This document shows, one piece after another, positions 18,664 to 27,327 of a stretch of DNA of 64,000 bases. Every line of letters starts with the position of its first letter. The stretch's first letter is position 1. The position numbers and the translations under genes are program-made. Source of the stretch: Kibdelosporangium philippinense (GTDB lineage: Bacteria; Actinomycetota; Actinomycetes; Mycobacteriales; Pseudonocardiaceae); contig NZ_JAJVCN010000001.1 in the NCBI RefSeq assembly GCF_021390435.2, forward strand, positions 1,550,001 to 1,614,000, read 5' to 3'. The notes beneath the pieces were generated by a model. The model had not been told where the DNA came from, did not search any database, and saw only the letters and a program-made list of their open reading frames with translations.

Positions 18664-19689
18664 ATGACGGACGTAGTCACACGGGAACTGCTTGTCGCGA
18701 GCGGGCTGAAGATGCACTTCCCGGTCAGAGGAAGTGGCCTGTTCAGGCGGAAAGCCGGTGTGGTGCAAGCGGTCGACGGGATCGACCTGAGCGTGCACGA
18801 AGGCGAGTCGTTCGGGCTGGTCGGTGAATCCGGTTGCGGCAAGTCGACGACCGGGCGGCTGATCACCCGGCTGCTCGAACCGACCGAGGGCACAATCACC
18901 TACGGCGGCACGGACATCACGCACGCCACCCGCAAGCAGCTGGCCCCGATCCGGTCCGAGATCCAGATGATCTTCCAGGACCCGTACTCGTCGCTGAACC
19001 CACGGCACACCGTCGGCACGATCATCGCCGGGCCGATGGAGATCAACGGAATCAACCCACCGGGCGGCACGCGGAAACGCGTCCAGGAGTTGCTGGAAAC
19101 CGTTGGCCTGAACCCCGAGCACTACAACCGCTACCCGCACGAGTTCTCCGGTGGTCAACGGCAGCGCATCGGCGTCGCGCGGGCGTTGGCGTTGGCGCCC
19201 AAGCTGATCGTGGCCGACGAACCGGTGTCGGCGCTGGATGTCTCGATTCAGGCGCAGGTGGTGAACCTGCTGCAGCGGTTGCAGCGGGAGCTGGGGATCG
19301 CGTTCGTCTTCATCGCGCACGATCTGGCCGTGGTGCGGCACTTCTCGCAGCGCATCGCGGTGATGTACCTCGGCAAGATCGTCGAGATCGCGGATCGCGA
19401 CGACCTGTACGGCAACCCACAACACCCGTACACCCACGCGCTGCTGTCGTCGGTGCCGGACGCGGATCCGGACAGCGAACGACACCGGGAGCGGATCCGT
19501 TTGACCGGTGACGTCCCGTCGCCCATCAACCCGCCGTCCGGCTGCCGTTTCCGGACGCGATGCTGGAAGGCGCAGGACATCTGCGCGTCGGAGGAGCCGC
19601 CATTGGTGCAGCTCAGCGGCGTGACCGAGGGGCACAGGGCGGCGTGTCACTTCCCAGAGTCCCGCCAGGTCACTCCCACGATTGGCTGA
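18664..19689 (+). CDS. Oligopeptide ABC ATPase, DppF/OppF type
   Basis: 341 residues, with the DppF-specific insert SGLFRRKAGVVQAVDGIDL near the N-terminus. Walker A is GESGCGKST, signature FSGGQRQRIGVARAL, Walker B LIVADEPVSALD, and switch His FIAHDLAVVRH. A C-terminal oligo_HPY region (PQHPYTHALLSSVPDADP) and Cys residues (RTRCWKAQDIC, AACHFPE) follow. It is the last gene of the five-gene importer operon. Its 3' end overlaps the 3' end of the convergent GntR gene by 20 bp. Confidence 0.9.
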   Translation: MTDVVTRELLVASGLKMHFPVRGSGLFRRKAGVVQAVDGIDLSVHEGESFGLVGESGCGKSTTGRLITRLLEPTEGTITYGGTDITHATRKQLAPIRSEIQMIFQDPYSSLNPRHTVGTIIAGPMEINGINPPGGTRKRVQELLETVGLNPEHYNRYPHEFSGGQRQRIGVARALALAPKLIVADEPVSALDVSIQAQVVNLLQRLQRELGIAFVFIAHDLAVVRHFSQRIAVMYLGKIVEIADRDDLYGNPQHPYTHALLSSVPDADPDSERHRERIRLTGDVPSPINPPSGCRFRTRCWKAQDICASEEPPLVQLSGVTEGHRAACHFPESRQVTPTIG

Positions 19690-20026
19690 CGGCTTCGATG
19701 GCCTTGTCGAGATCGGCGCCAAGTGCCTTGGCCTGGCTGACGAACTGCGCCGCCGCGTCCGTCAACGCGTCGGCTCCGGAACTCGGAACCGCTGCTATGA
19801 CAGTGCCTTTGCGTCTCGCGGTGTGCAGAACGCCTGCCGTTTCCAGCTCTCGGTAGACGCGCGCGACCGTCCCGGCTGACAGACCAAGGTCGTTGGCGAG
19901 CTGCCGGATTGACGGAAGTGGCGTGCCGATGGCGAGTTCGCCTGACTGGATCAGCCGGACGAGCTGGTCACGCACTTGCCGCCACGGCGGCACCCCGTTG
20001 TCAGGGTCGACGAGGATCCGGGTCAT
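19670..20026 (-). CDS. GntR-family repressor, short YtrA type
   Basis: A 118-residue regulator starting MTRILVDPDNGVPPWRQ. The winged helix covers residues about 10-78 (VRDQLVRLIQSGELAIGTPLP, then LPSIRQLANDLGLSAGTVARVYRELE), and the remaining 40 residues form a short helical dimerisation tail, as in the YtrA subgroup. These usually repress their own operon with transporter or membrane genes. The start overlaps the stop of the upstream membrane-protein gene by four bases. Its likely operator is the 12-bp inverted repeat at 20885-20918. Confidence 0.88.
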   Translation of the reverse strand: MTRILVDPDNGVPPWRQVRDQLVRLIQSGELAIGTPLPSIRQLANDLGLSAGTVARVYRELETAGVLHTARRKGTVIAAVPSSGADALTDAAAQFVSQAKALGADLDKAIEAVSQSWE

Positions 20027-20880
20027 GCCACGGACTGGATGTACGGCATCTTGGGCGAGGGATTGGCCACCCAGATCCACCCGGCCACGCAGATCAGCAA
20101 CATCGGCAAGGACAGCGCCTCAAGGCTGCTCGTGCCCGCTAGCAGCCAGGGCGCCGGCACCGGCCAATGCGTGCCGCGCAGAACGCTGAACGGCCGGTTG
20201 GCCTCGACGACACTCGTTGCCATGAAAGCGATTCCGATCCCGACGGCGACTCGGGCGCTGCGTGTCCGCAGTGCGGCGTCGACGCGCAGGTCGGCGATCG
20301 AACCTCGGCGAACCGCCAGCCACACGATGCCCAGCACCGCGGCCGTCGCCAGCACGACGGTGATGATGACGACCAGCCACCTGGAATCGGTGACTCTGGC
20401 GTAGATATCGTCCGCCGGGATGCTGGTGGGCAGATTGGTGCTCAAGACTTCCCGGCCCCATTGTTGCGCGAACCTCGTGGCGACCGCGATAACTACCGCG
20501 AGCGCACCGAGCGCCAGCATCAGGATGACCGCCCAGCGTGGGACCAGGTCGCCCCAGTTGCGGCGGGTGAGGGTGGCGGAACGGGGGCCGCGGACCGGTC
20601 GGAGCGTGCCGATGATCTCGGCCAGCAGCAGCGCCAGGATGAGCGGCGGCCAGAAATTGTTACCGTCGGTGACGAATGGCGCGGCCATGAACAGCGGCGG
20701 GTACAGCATCCGCCGGTGCAGGAGGTACTGCCGGGCGAGCACTCCCTGCTCCTCGGTCGGGTCCTTGACACCCCACCGCTTGAGGAACCGCTGGCCGACT
20801 TTGACCGACGGCCACAGCACTACCAGCAGGACAACCCCACTCAACGCGTAGATAAGGACCATCTGCCAGTCCAGGTGCAT
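20023..20880 (-). CDS. Integral membrane protein (DUF1648-like), GntR-linked
   Basis: A 285-residue protein with about seven membrane helices, starting MHLDWQMVLIYALSGVVLL after a strong AAGGAGC ribosome site. It ends with WIWVANPSPKMPYIQ. Homologous pairs of a YtrA-type repressor and a DUF1648/DUF5808-like membrane protein occur in many Gram-positive bacteria and respond to cell-wall stress in some cases; whether that applies here is inference. It is the first gene of a two-gene operon; the ribosome site lies inside the palindromic operator. Confidence 0.7.
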   Translation of the reverse strand: MHLDWQMVLIYALSGVVLLVVLWPSVKVGQRFLKRWGVKDPTEEQGVLARQYLLHRRMLYPPLFMAAPFVTDGNNFWPPLILALLLAEIIGTLRPVRGPRSATLTRRNWGDLVPRWAVILMLALGALAVVIAVATRFAQQWGREVLSTNLPTSIPADDIYARVTDSRWLVVIITVVLATAAVLGIVWLAVRRGSIADLRVDAALRTRSARVAVGIGIAFMATSVVEANRPFSVLRGTHWPVPAPWLLAGTSSLEALSLPMLLICVAGWIWVANPSPKMPYIQSVA

Positions 20881-20884
20881 GACC

Positions 20885-20918
20885 GCTCCTTTGTACTGAG
20901 TGCTTGGTACAAAGGAGC
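20885..20918 (-). promoter_or_regulatory. Perfect 12-bp inverted repeat, likely GntR operator covering the ribosome site
   Basis: GCTCCTTTGTAC and GTACAAAGGAGC flank a 10-base spacer, a perfect 34-bp palindrome. The left arm on the minus strand is the ribosome site of the membrane-protein gene. The core GTAC-N10-GTAC resembles YtrA-type GntR operators, so the co-transcribed GntR protein probably binds here. Confidence 0.7.
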
Positions 20919-20923
20919 ACGGC

Positions 20924-20952
20924 TTGACATGCAGGTAATTGCCTGCGTAACT
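20924..20952 (+). promoter_or_regulatory. Promoter with internal palindrome for the ArsR-SRPBCC gene
   Basis: A consensus -35 TTGACA (20924-20929) is followed after 17 bp by GTAACT (20947-20952). The spacer holds GCAGGTAATTGCCTGC (20931-20946), a near-perfect palindrome and a likely ArsR site. The start codon at 20959 lies at the expected first transcribed base, so the mRNA should be leaderless. Confidence 0.65.
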
Positions 20953-20958
20953 TGACGT

Positions 20959-21711
20959 GTGGACAAGGTGTTCAAAGCGCTGGCTGACGACACTCGGCGG
21001 TACCTGCTGGACCGGCTGCACGAGCACAACGGGCAGACGCTGGCGCAGCTGTGCGAACAGCTGAACATGGCCCGTCAGTCGGTCACCCAGCATCTGGCCG
21101 TGCTGGAAGCCGCGAACCTGGTCAGCACGGTCAAGCGCGGGCGGGAGAAGCTGCACTACCTCAATCCCGTTCCGCTGCAGGAGATCCAGGAGCGGTGGAT
21201 CGACAAGTTCGAGCGGCCGCGCCTGCGCATGCTCAGCGCGGTCAAACAACGAGCAGAGGACAAGATGAGCGACAAGCCGAGTTTCGTGTACGTCACCTAC
21301 ATCGAAAGCACGCCGGGGAAAGTCTGGGAAGCCATCACCGATCCGGAGTTGTCATTGCAGTACTGGGGGCACAGCAACATCTCCGACTGGCGAGTCGGGT
21401 CCACATGGGAGCATCGGCGCGCGGACGGCTCAGCCGCGGACGTCGTCGGCGTCATCGAGGAAAGCGTGCCGCCGCGCCGATTGGCATTCACCTGGGCCGA
21501 TCCGTCCACTCCGGACGTGACGTCCACGGTCACGTTCGACATCCAGCGGTACGGCGAAATCGTCAAGCTGACAGTCACGCACGTCGACCTTGCCGACGAG
21601 TCGGAGCTGCGTCAGGTGGCCGGCGGCTGGGCCGCCGTACTGTCCAACCTGAAGTCCTTCATGGAGACCGGCAAGCCTATGTCGTTGCCGCCGTGGAAAG
21701 CGGGCAGCTGA
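20959..21711 (+). CDS. ArsR-family HTH fused to an SRPBCC/AHSA1 domain
   Basis: 250 residues in two parts. Residues 1-90 are a winged helix (VFKALADDTRRYLLDRLHEH and NMARQSVTQHLAVLEAANLV) without an obvious metal-binding cysteine set. Residues about 100-245 form an AHSA1-type SRPBCC domain (TYIESTPGKVWEAITDPELSLQYWG, then VPPRRLAFTW, and GGWAAVLSNLKSFMETG). Such fusions are common in actinobacteria as one-component sensors, with the hydrophobic SRPBCC cavity as ligand pocket. The GTG start matches a leaderless promoter with a palindrome in the spacer, which suggests autoregulation. It ends one base before the convergent hemerythrin gene. Confidence 0.87.
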   Translation: MDKVFKALADDTRRYLLDRLHEHNGQTLAQLCEQLNMARQSVTQHLAVLEAANLVSTVKRGREKLHYLNPVPLQEIQERWIDKFERPRLRMLSAVKQRAEDKMSDKPSFVYVTYIESTPGKVWEAITDPELSLQYWGHSNISDWRVGSTWEHRRADGSAADVVGVIEESVPPRRLAFTWADPSTPDVTSTVTFDIQRYGEIVKLTVTHVDLADESELRQVAGGWAAVLSNLKSFMETGKPMSLPPWKAGS

Positions 21712-22365
21712 CTACGCGGCGACCCGGTGCAGGCGCTCCTTCGCGCGCCGGTGGATGCCTGTGCCGATGAGTTTGTGGAAAAGTCGGACAGGCGGAGGCA
21801 GCAGGCCGAGGAAACGCACCTTTTCCGTCGGTGTGGCGTCCTCAAGGATCATGCCGAGCATCACGAAACCGGCCGCGCCCTTGTCCATGCCGCTCTTTCC
21901 GTGATCTCCCAAGGCTTTCCACTCCGCCTCGGTGATGAACACGGACACCAGCGGCAGGACATGGCGTTCCTCGTCGTCCAGGTGCTCGTTGAGCCGGTGC
22001 GACACGTCGCTCAGCAGTACGGCGAGCTCGCTGGCGAGCTCACGGTCCGCGTCAAGTTGCCAGCGGGGTAGCAGGGCGTCGATCCGTTCGATCAGGCCGG
22101 AAACCGCCTCGTGCTGGCCTTCCATCCGTTGCACCAGCTCGGTGTCCAGTGTGCTCACTCGATCAAGCAGCTTGGGCCACAGCAGCTCGTCTTCGCCGGT
22201 GTGGTGGTGATGCAGGCCGCGCAGCAGCGCCGCCAGGTGGTCGCCGACCAGCTTCGCGCGGTCGCGATCGCCGTCGGTGACGTCGCAGACCAGGCCGGGC
22301 AGCAGCGCGAACTCGCGCCGGAACATCTTGTGCACGACTACCATTTCCCAGGTATCCACGTTCAT
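21712..22365 (-). CDS. Hemerythrin-domain protein
   Basis: A 217-residue cytoplasmic protein with the four-helix hemerythrin HHE layout: VVVHKMFRREF, LLRGLHHHHTGEDELLWPKL, MEGQHEAVSGLIER and LNEHLDDEERHVLPLV. These His and Glu/Asp residues would hold a di-iron centre. Related actinobacterial proteins sense or detoxify oxygen or nitric oxide species. The remaining about 60 residues form a C-terminal helical tail (GFVMLGMILEDATPTEK). The ATG at 22365 is preferred; a GTG at 22422 would add 19 residues. Confidence 0.85.
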   Translation of the reverse strand: MNVDTWEMVVVHKMFRREFALLPGLVCDVTDGDRDRAKLVGDHLAALLRGLHHHHTGEDELLWPKLLDRVSTLDTELVQRMEGQHEAVSGLIERIDALLPRWQLDADRELASELAVLLSDVSHRLNEHLDDEERHVLPLVSVFITEAEWKALGDHGKSGMDKGAAGFVMLGMILEDATPTEKVRFLGLLPPPVRLFHKLIGTGIHRRAKERLHRVAA

Positions 22366-22612
22366 GGCCGCATGCTGCTTGATGGTCTTTCCTGGTGACC
22401 AGGGACCGCGACCGTGATCCACTCAGGAAACTGTCCCGGCCGGCCAGGACTTCTGGGTCACCAAAGGTCCTTTCTTTCCCTATTTCACGTATCTAAACCG
22501 AGTAACCGCAATTGTTTGACGAATAGCCGTTTGGTGGGCTACAACAGGGACACCTCGGGTGTGAGTGCCGCCGCACATCTGCCGTCCCTGCCCGTCGCCA
22601 CCGGAGGTTTTC

Positions 22613-24529
22613 ATGTCATGGAAACATCGCGGTTTCCTCGCGCTCGGCGCGAGTGCCGCGATCGCTGCCGGACTTCTCACACTTCCTTCCCCTGTCGCCA
22701 ATGGACAGCCCCTGACCAGCCTTGATCTGTCCGCTGGCAACCGTAGAGCACCCGTGTCCGGCCTGTATGACTGGACGAAAGCCGGCTATCGAGGTGGGCA
22801 GAACCTGCCCGGTTCCGGCGACATCAACTCAAACCAAACGTGCCAGATCACGCCGGAGGAGTTGAGCAGCCAATACAACGTCAAACCGAACGACACCGCC
22901 GATGATTCAACCGGTCTGCAGGCCGCCATCGACGCTATTCGCACTTCCTGTTCCAACTCGGCGAACTACAACAAACTGAGCCTGATCACGCTACCGGCCG
23001 GTGAGCTGGTTGTGACTAGGGAGATTCACGTCGACGCGGATTACCTGCTCATTCGGGGCGCCGGGACGACCGCCACGAAGGTGGTTTATCGGCCGGACGC
23101 CAACACGCTGTACGACGCCCTCACCCCGGACAAGTCGGACTGGGACGAGGACGGCATGACCTACGGCCAAGGCAAGGGCGGATGGCTCTGGCCCGGCCGT
23201 GGCCTGTTCCGCGTGCAGTCGCGTGGCGTGCACTCGAGCTACTCGGGCGACTACAGCTCGGCGCCTGCCAACCGCAAGGACATTTTCGAAGGCACGGTGA
23301 ACGTGCACTGGAAGTCCGGCGTCAAACTGCGCGCCAAGGCCGGTGACACCGGATTCTCCGCGCGCACCGGCGACCAGGTCGTGCACCTGGCTTCCAGCGG
23401 GTCGATCACTGCCCTCACGGCCGGGTCGTTCGTGAACATCCGTGCGGCCAACACGCAGAAGTTCTACCAGGAACAGCAGGCGCTGCCGACGCCATGGCCG
23501 TTGCTGAACATGCACATGCGTCAACAGATCTTCACGATCGCCTCGGTCAACACCTCGCAGCGAACGATCACATTGGACAAGCCGCTCGAGTTCGACGTCC
23601 CGGTGAGCTCCACATCGGACGGTTCACCGCCGATCGCGGGTGCGACCTACGACTCGAAGGCCGCTCCGCTGGTGGATCCCGTTGTGGGCGTCGGGTTTGA
23701 GGACTTCACGTTCACACAGGACATGCCGAACCTGAACAAGGCCGAAGCGGTCAACAACTACGGCAACATGGACCCGCGTGCGCAGATGCACGGGATCGTG
23801 TTCAAGTGGGCCGCCAACTCCTGGGTCCGTGGCATGAAGGCGGAGATGACCGGCTCGCACCCGATCGTCACCGAGGAAGCCAAGAACCTGCAGATCGTGA
23901 ACAACGAGCTGGACGGGTCCTGGAACAAGGGCAAGGGCGGCAACGGATACTTCCGTGGCTCCCGTGTCTGGGATTCTCTGTACGCGGGCAACATCTCGCG
24001 TAACCTGCGGCACTTCACGTTCCAGTGGTCGGCAGCGGGCAATGTCGTGATCGGCAACGACTTCGACTCGGACATGAACCTGCACGGCGGCTGGGAACGC
24101 AACAACCTGTTCGAACTCAACACCGCACGTCTGAGCTACGGGCACAGGCCGGGCAACTGCCGTGCCAACTGCGGTGACGAGGGCGGCAGCGGCCCCGACG
24201 ACTCCAACTGGTTCCCGATCTGGTGGGGCGCGGGCAAGAAGGCCGTGAAGTGGTCTGGTGCCAGTGGCGCGAAGAACGTCTTCTTCAACAACACCATGAC
24301 CAAGCAGACCGCAACCAACGGCCCGTTCAACGACTATTACCCGGACAAGCAACGGATCTACATCTTCGGTTGGAACGGCACCGGCTACAAGCACCTCGAT
24401 GTGGATGGTACGCCGATCGCGGACTGGGCGAAGAACGAACAACGCGACTACACCGGCGGGCATGGCGTGGATGCGACCAAGACCGACAGCGCGCAGTCGC
24501 TGTTCCTCAAGAATGTGAGTCGCCGATGA
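22613..24529 (+). CDS. Secreted parallel beta-helix protein (pectate-lyase-like fold)
   Basis: A 638-residue exported protein; the ATG at 22613 has GGAGG seven bases upstream and starts a signal peptide ending near VANG. Residues about 70-130 contain NDTADDSTGLQAAIDAIRTSC, the typical entry of pectate-lyase-superfamily beta-helices, followed by repeated short strand units rich in Asn and Gly (for example LQIVNNELDGSWNKGKGG and NISRNLRHFTFQWSAAGNVV). A catalytic set cannot be assigned. The stop overlaps the start of a second, smaller beta-helix protein by four bases, so both are made together and may act on the same polymer. Confidence 0.75.
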   Translation: MSWKHRGFLALGASAAIAAGLLTLPSPVANGQPLTSLDLSAGNRRAPVSGLYDWTKAGYRGGQNLPGSGDINSNQTCQITPEELSSQYNVKPNDTADDSTGLQAAIDAIRTSCSNSANYNKLSLITLPAGELVVTREIHVDADYLLIRGAGTTATKVVYRPDANTLYDALTPDKSDWDEDGMTYGQGKGGWLWPGRGLFRVQSRGVHSSYSGDYSSAPANRKDIFEGTVNVHWKSGVKLRAKAGDTGFSARTGDQVVHLASSGSITALTAGSFVNIRAANTQKFYQEQQALPTPWPLLNMHMRQQIFTIASVNTSQRTITLDKPLEFDVPVSSTSDGSPPIAGATYDSKAAPLVDPVVGVGFEDFTFTQDMPNLNKAEAVNNYGNMDPRAQMHGIVFKWAANSWVRGMKAEMTGSHPIVTEEAKNLQIVNNELDGSWNKGKGGNGYFRGSRVWDSLYAGNISRNLRHFTFQWSAAGNVVIGNDFDSDMNLHGGWERNNLFELNTARLSYGHRPGNCRANCGDEGGSGPDDSNWFPIWWGAGKKAVKWSGASGAKNVFFNNTMTKQTATNGPFNDYYPDKQRIYIFGWNGTGYKHLDVDGTPIADWAKNEQRDYTGGHGVDATKTDSAQSLFLKNVSRR

Positions 24530-25569
24530 AGACCACACTGGCACTCGCCGCCGTTGTTCTGACCACCTTCGTCGCTGTCACGCCGTCCGCCTCGGCGGCC
24601 AATGTGGACGTTTCCAACGCGGAGCAGCTCAAGGCCGCATTGGCAAGTGCCACACCAGGAACGACCATCAGGATGGCGGCGGGCACGTACCGCGGGGCGT
24701 TCTTCTCGCAGAAGGCCGGGACCTCCTCGCAGCCGATCACGTTGACCGGTCCGGCAAACGCCGTACTGATCAACGACGGCCCCAGCGGTACGGCGCCGTC
24801 CTGCCCGGCGCCTACCGCTGGCTGGGACTCCGGGTACGGGCTTTGGCTGTACGGCGCGCCGTACTGGAACCTGACCGGGTTCACCGTGGCAGAGTCCAAA
24901 AAGGGCATCATCCTCGACAATTCCCACCACACCACCATTGACGGCGTCTACGTGCACCACGTGGACGAGGAAGCCGTGCACTTCAGGCGTTCCTCAGGCG
25001 ACAGCGTGATCCGCAACTCCCGGATCACCGACACCGGCTTGGTGCAGAAGGGGTACGGCGAAGGCGTCTACATCGGATCGGCGCACTCCAACTGGAAGTG
25101 CCACGGCAACAGTGGAGGCGTTGACAAGGCGGACCGGGTTCAGGTGCTGGACAACCGGATCGGCCCCAACATCGCCGCGGAACCCATTGACGTCAAGGAA
25201 GGAACGCAAGGCGGCGTGATCCGCGGCAACACGTTCAACGGCCAGGGCATCACCGGCCAGAACTCCGCGGACTCGTGGATCGACGTGAAGGGCATCGGCT
25301 ACCTGATCGAGAACAACACCGGAACCTTCGCCAGCCCAGGCACACTCGCCAACGGCTACGAGACACACAATCCGAGCACCAGCCCGTCGTTCTTGAACGG
25401 GTGCGGAAACACCTGGCGTAACAACAAGTCCGACCTCGGCGGCGTCGGCGAGTACGCGATCAAGATCACGTCGACCTCGAAGTGCCGGGAACGGCCGAAC
25501 GTGGTCTACGGCTCGAACACCGTCACCAGGGCGACCAAAGGATTGACCAATATCCCTGTCACGCCTTGA
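24526..25569 (+). CDS. Secreted right-handed beta-helix protein
   Basis: 347 residues with a clear signal peptide (MKTTLALAAVVLTTFVAV, cleavage after SASA). The start of the mature protein, VDVSNAEQLKAALASATPGTTIRM, is the classic entry of chondroitinase-B/pectate-lyase-like proteins (PL6-like). It continues with successive coils such as LTGFTVAESKKGIILDNS, HHTTIDGVYVHHV and VIRNSRITDTGLV. Cysteines CPAP, KCHGN, GCGN and KCRE may form disulfides. Probably a polysaccharide lyase or binding protein; the ligand is unknown. Co-translated with the preceding gene and followed by a hairpin. Confidence 0.75.
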   Translation: MKTTLALAAVVLTTFVAVTPSASAANVDVSNAEQLKAALASATPGTTIRMAAGTYRGAFFSQKAGTSSQPITLTGPANAVLINDGPSGTAPSCPAPTAGWDSGYGLWLYGAPYWNLTGFTVAESKKGIILDNSHHTTIDGVYVHHVDEEAVHFRRSSGDSVIRNSRITDTGLVQKGYGEGVYIGSAHSNWKCHGNSGGVDKADRVQVLDNRIGPNIAAEPIDVKEGTQGGVIRGNTFNGQGITGQNSADSWIDVKGIGYLIENNTGTFASPGTLANGYETHNPSTSPSFLNGCGNTWRNNKSDLGGVGEYAIKITSTSKCRERPNVVYGSNTVTRATKGLTNIPVTP

Positions 25570-25575
25570 TGACGG

Positions 25576-25623
25576 CCCGTGAGTGGCCCGGACGCCCGAC
25601 ACCCCAACCGGGCCACTCACGGG
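25576..25623 (+). terminator. Hairpin with CGTGAGTGG stem after the beta-helix operon
   Basis: Perfect 16-bp arms CCCGTGAGTGGCCCGG and its complement with a 16-base loop begin seven bases after the stop. The outer stem matches three other hairpins in the window, at 33700, 38726 and 59406. Confidence 0.7.
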
Positions 25624-25632
25624 ATCTGTCCT

Positions 25633-25678
25633 CACAGAGATCGAGCCCGTGGAATCGTCCACGGGCTCGATCTCTGTG
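25633..25678 (-). terminator. Strong terminator hairpin of the van operon
   Basis: A perfect 21-bp inverted repeat with a four-base loop (ATCG) lies directly after the vanX stop on the minus strand (stop at 25682). It is the strongest simple hairpin in the window and probably works for both converging operons. Confidence 0.85.
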
Positions 25679-25681
25679 TGC

Positions 25682-26290
25682 CTATTCGATGGGAAAGTCG
25701 AAGTAGGTGTCCGGGTAGGGCTCGTCTTTCAGGTTGTAGTGCCACCACTCGTTCTCGTACGCGACAAAACCGGCGGCCTCCATGATGGTGCGAAGGTGCT
25801 GGCGGTTGCGCTTCTCGACTTCGGTGACCCCTTCGGCGCCGTGATGGGAGATCACGTCCATCACATCGTGGTCGCCGCCCATGGCGGCAAGTTCACCCGA
25901 CTCAAGGTGGTACAGCGTCAGGTCGACCGTGCTGCCCCTGCTGTGACCGGACTTTGTTGCGACATAACCCTTTTCGAACATCTCTGCTCGTTCGATGTTC
26001 GGATAGTGCCGCGCCTTCTTCCGGCCGTCCTCCGGCTCCTGTGCCCAGCGCATGAAGTTGTCCACAGCACGCTGCGGGCGATATCCGTCCCAGAGGAGCA
26101 AGCCGAAGCCGAGGGCTTCGGCCTCCTCTCCGGCTTTCCGCAGCGCGGCGCACAACGCCTTCGTGCCGACGATCCGGTTCGCCTTGTACCCGTCCACCGG
26201 CTTGCCGGTGAAGTTGTCCCAGGTGGCGTACTTGGCGTCCCAGCGAATTCCGGGGATCAGCTCGTCGACGAAGACAAAGTCGTCGTTCAT
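25682..26290 (-). CDS. vanX: D-Ala-D-Ala dipeptidase VanX
   Basis: 202 residues, the same length as VanX of the VanA operon. Zinc ligands are His116 and Asp123 in SGHSRGSTVDLTL and His184 in EWWHY; the catalytic base is Glu181 and Arg71 lies in WDGYRPQRAV, all at the same numbers as in the enterococcal enzyme. It hydrolyses the cytoplasmic dipeptide D-Ala-D-Ala so that only D-Ala-D-Lac enters peptidoglycan precursors. Last gene of vanHAX, overlapping vanA by four bases and followed by a terminator. Confidence 0.97.
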   Translation of the reverse strand: MNDDFVFVDELIPGIRWDAKYATWDNFTGKPVDGYKANRIVGTKALCAALRKAGEEAEALGFGLLLWDGYRPQRAVDNFMRWAQEPEDGRKKARHYPNIERAEMFEKGYVATKSGHSRGSTVDLTLYHLESGELAAMGGDHDVMDVISHHGAEGVTEVEKRNRQHLRTIMEAAGFVAYENEWWHYNLKDEPYPDTYFDFPIE

Positions 26291-27327
26291 TGAGTCTTTC
26301 CGGTCAGCGCCAGCGACACGAGCTGGTCGATCACGACGCCGAGCGGCCTGCCCGCGGCGTTCATCATGCGCGGGTACCGGCTGTACGAGGTGAGGCCGGG
26401 CAGCGTGTTGACCTCGTTGAGGACGACCGAGCCGTCTTCCTTCAGGAACAGGTCGACGCGCGCCAGTCCACGGCAGCCAAGAGCGCTGTAGATGGCCTTC
26501 GCCGTCTCCTGGACGAGGTCGCGCGATTCGGCCGAGATGTCGGCCGGAACCTGGATGGTCGAGTTCTCCGAACCGGTCTCCGGGCTGTCTTCCTGGTGGA
26601 TACGGAAGAAACCGGACGACAGCGTGATCTGGTCCGGCTCGCCGGTGATCAGGTCCTGGTCGTTGCCGAGCACCGCGCAGCCGACCTCGCTGGCGACGAC
26701 ACCCTCCTCGATCAGCACCTTGGTGTCGTACTGCCGCGCGGTTTCCATCGCGCCCTGCAGCTCGTCCTTGCTGGACACCTTGGTCACGCCGAAGGACGAC
26801 CCGGAACGGGCGGGCTTGACGAAGACGGGGTAGGGCAGCTGGTCGCCGTCGACGGTCTCATCGCCGTTGACGATCCAGAACTGCGGCGTCGCGATGCCCG
26901 CGTTGCTGACCACGACGTACGCGAGGGCCTTGTCCATGCACAGCGCGGAACTCTGGATGTCGCAGCCGACGTAGGGGATACCGGAGTATTCCAGCAGACC
27001 CTGCAGCGCGCCGTCCTCACCGAACTTGCCGTGCAGCACAGGAAGAATGACGTCCAGCTTGACCGGCTCGTACTGGCCCGCCTCATCCTGGACGAGCAGC
27101 CCGTGGACGCTTCTGTCCGGGGACAGGATGGCCGGGCGGCCACCGTTCTCCCAGTCACCGCCGGGGCCGTCACACAGCACCCAGGACCCGGTCTGCGTGA
27201 TCCCGATCCAGAACGGCTCGTACTTCTCGGTGTCGAGACTCTTGGCGACCTCGTTCGCGGACTTGACGGAGACAGGGTGCTCCTCGGACAAGCCACCGAA
27301 GATGATACCGACCTTCAACTTATCCAT
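26287..27327 (-). CDS. vanA: D-Ala-D-Lac ligase VanA-type
   Basis: 346 residues of the D-Ala-D-Ala ligase family. The N-terminal FGGLSEEHPVSVKSA, the KPARSGSSFGVTKV ATP-binding loop and NEVNTLPGLTSYSRYP metal/substrate block are intact. In the omega loop FRIHQEDSPETGSEN the His at residue 244 corresponds to VanA His244, the residue that favours D-lactate over D-alanine. It joins D-Ala to D-Lac for glycopeptide-resistant cell wall. The start lies within the 3' end of vanH (8-bp overlap). Confidence 0.96.
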   Translation of the reverse strand: MDKLKVGIIFGGLSEEHPVSVKSANEVAKSLDTEKYEPFWIGITQTGSWVLCDGPGGDWENGGRPAILSPDRSVHGLLVQDEAGQYEPVKLDVILPVLHGKFGEDGALQGLLEYSGIPYVGCDIQSSALCMDKALAYVVVSNAGIATPQFWIVNGDETVDGDQLPYPVFVKPARSGSSFGVTKVSSKDELQGAMETARQYDTKVLIEEGVVASEVGCAVLGNDQDLITGEPDQITLSSGFFRIHQEDSPETGSENSTIQVPADISAESRDLVQETAKAIYSALGCRGLARVDLFLKEDGSVVLNEVNTLPGLTSYSRYPRMMNAAGRPLGVVIDQLVSLALTGKTQ

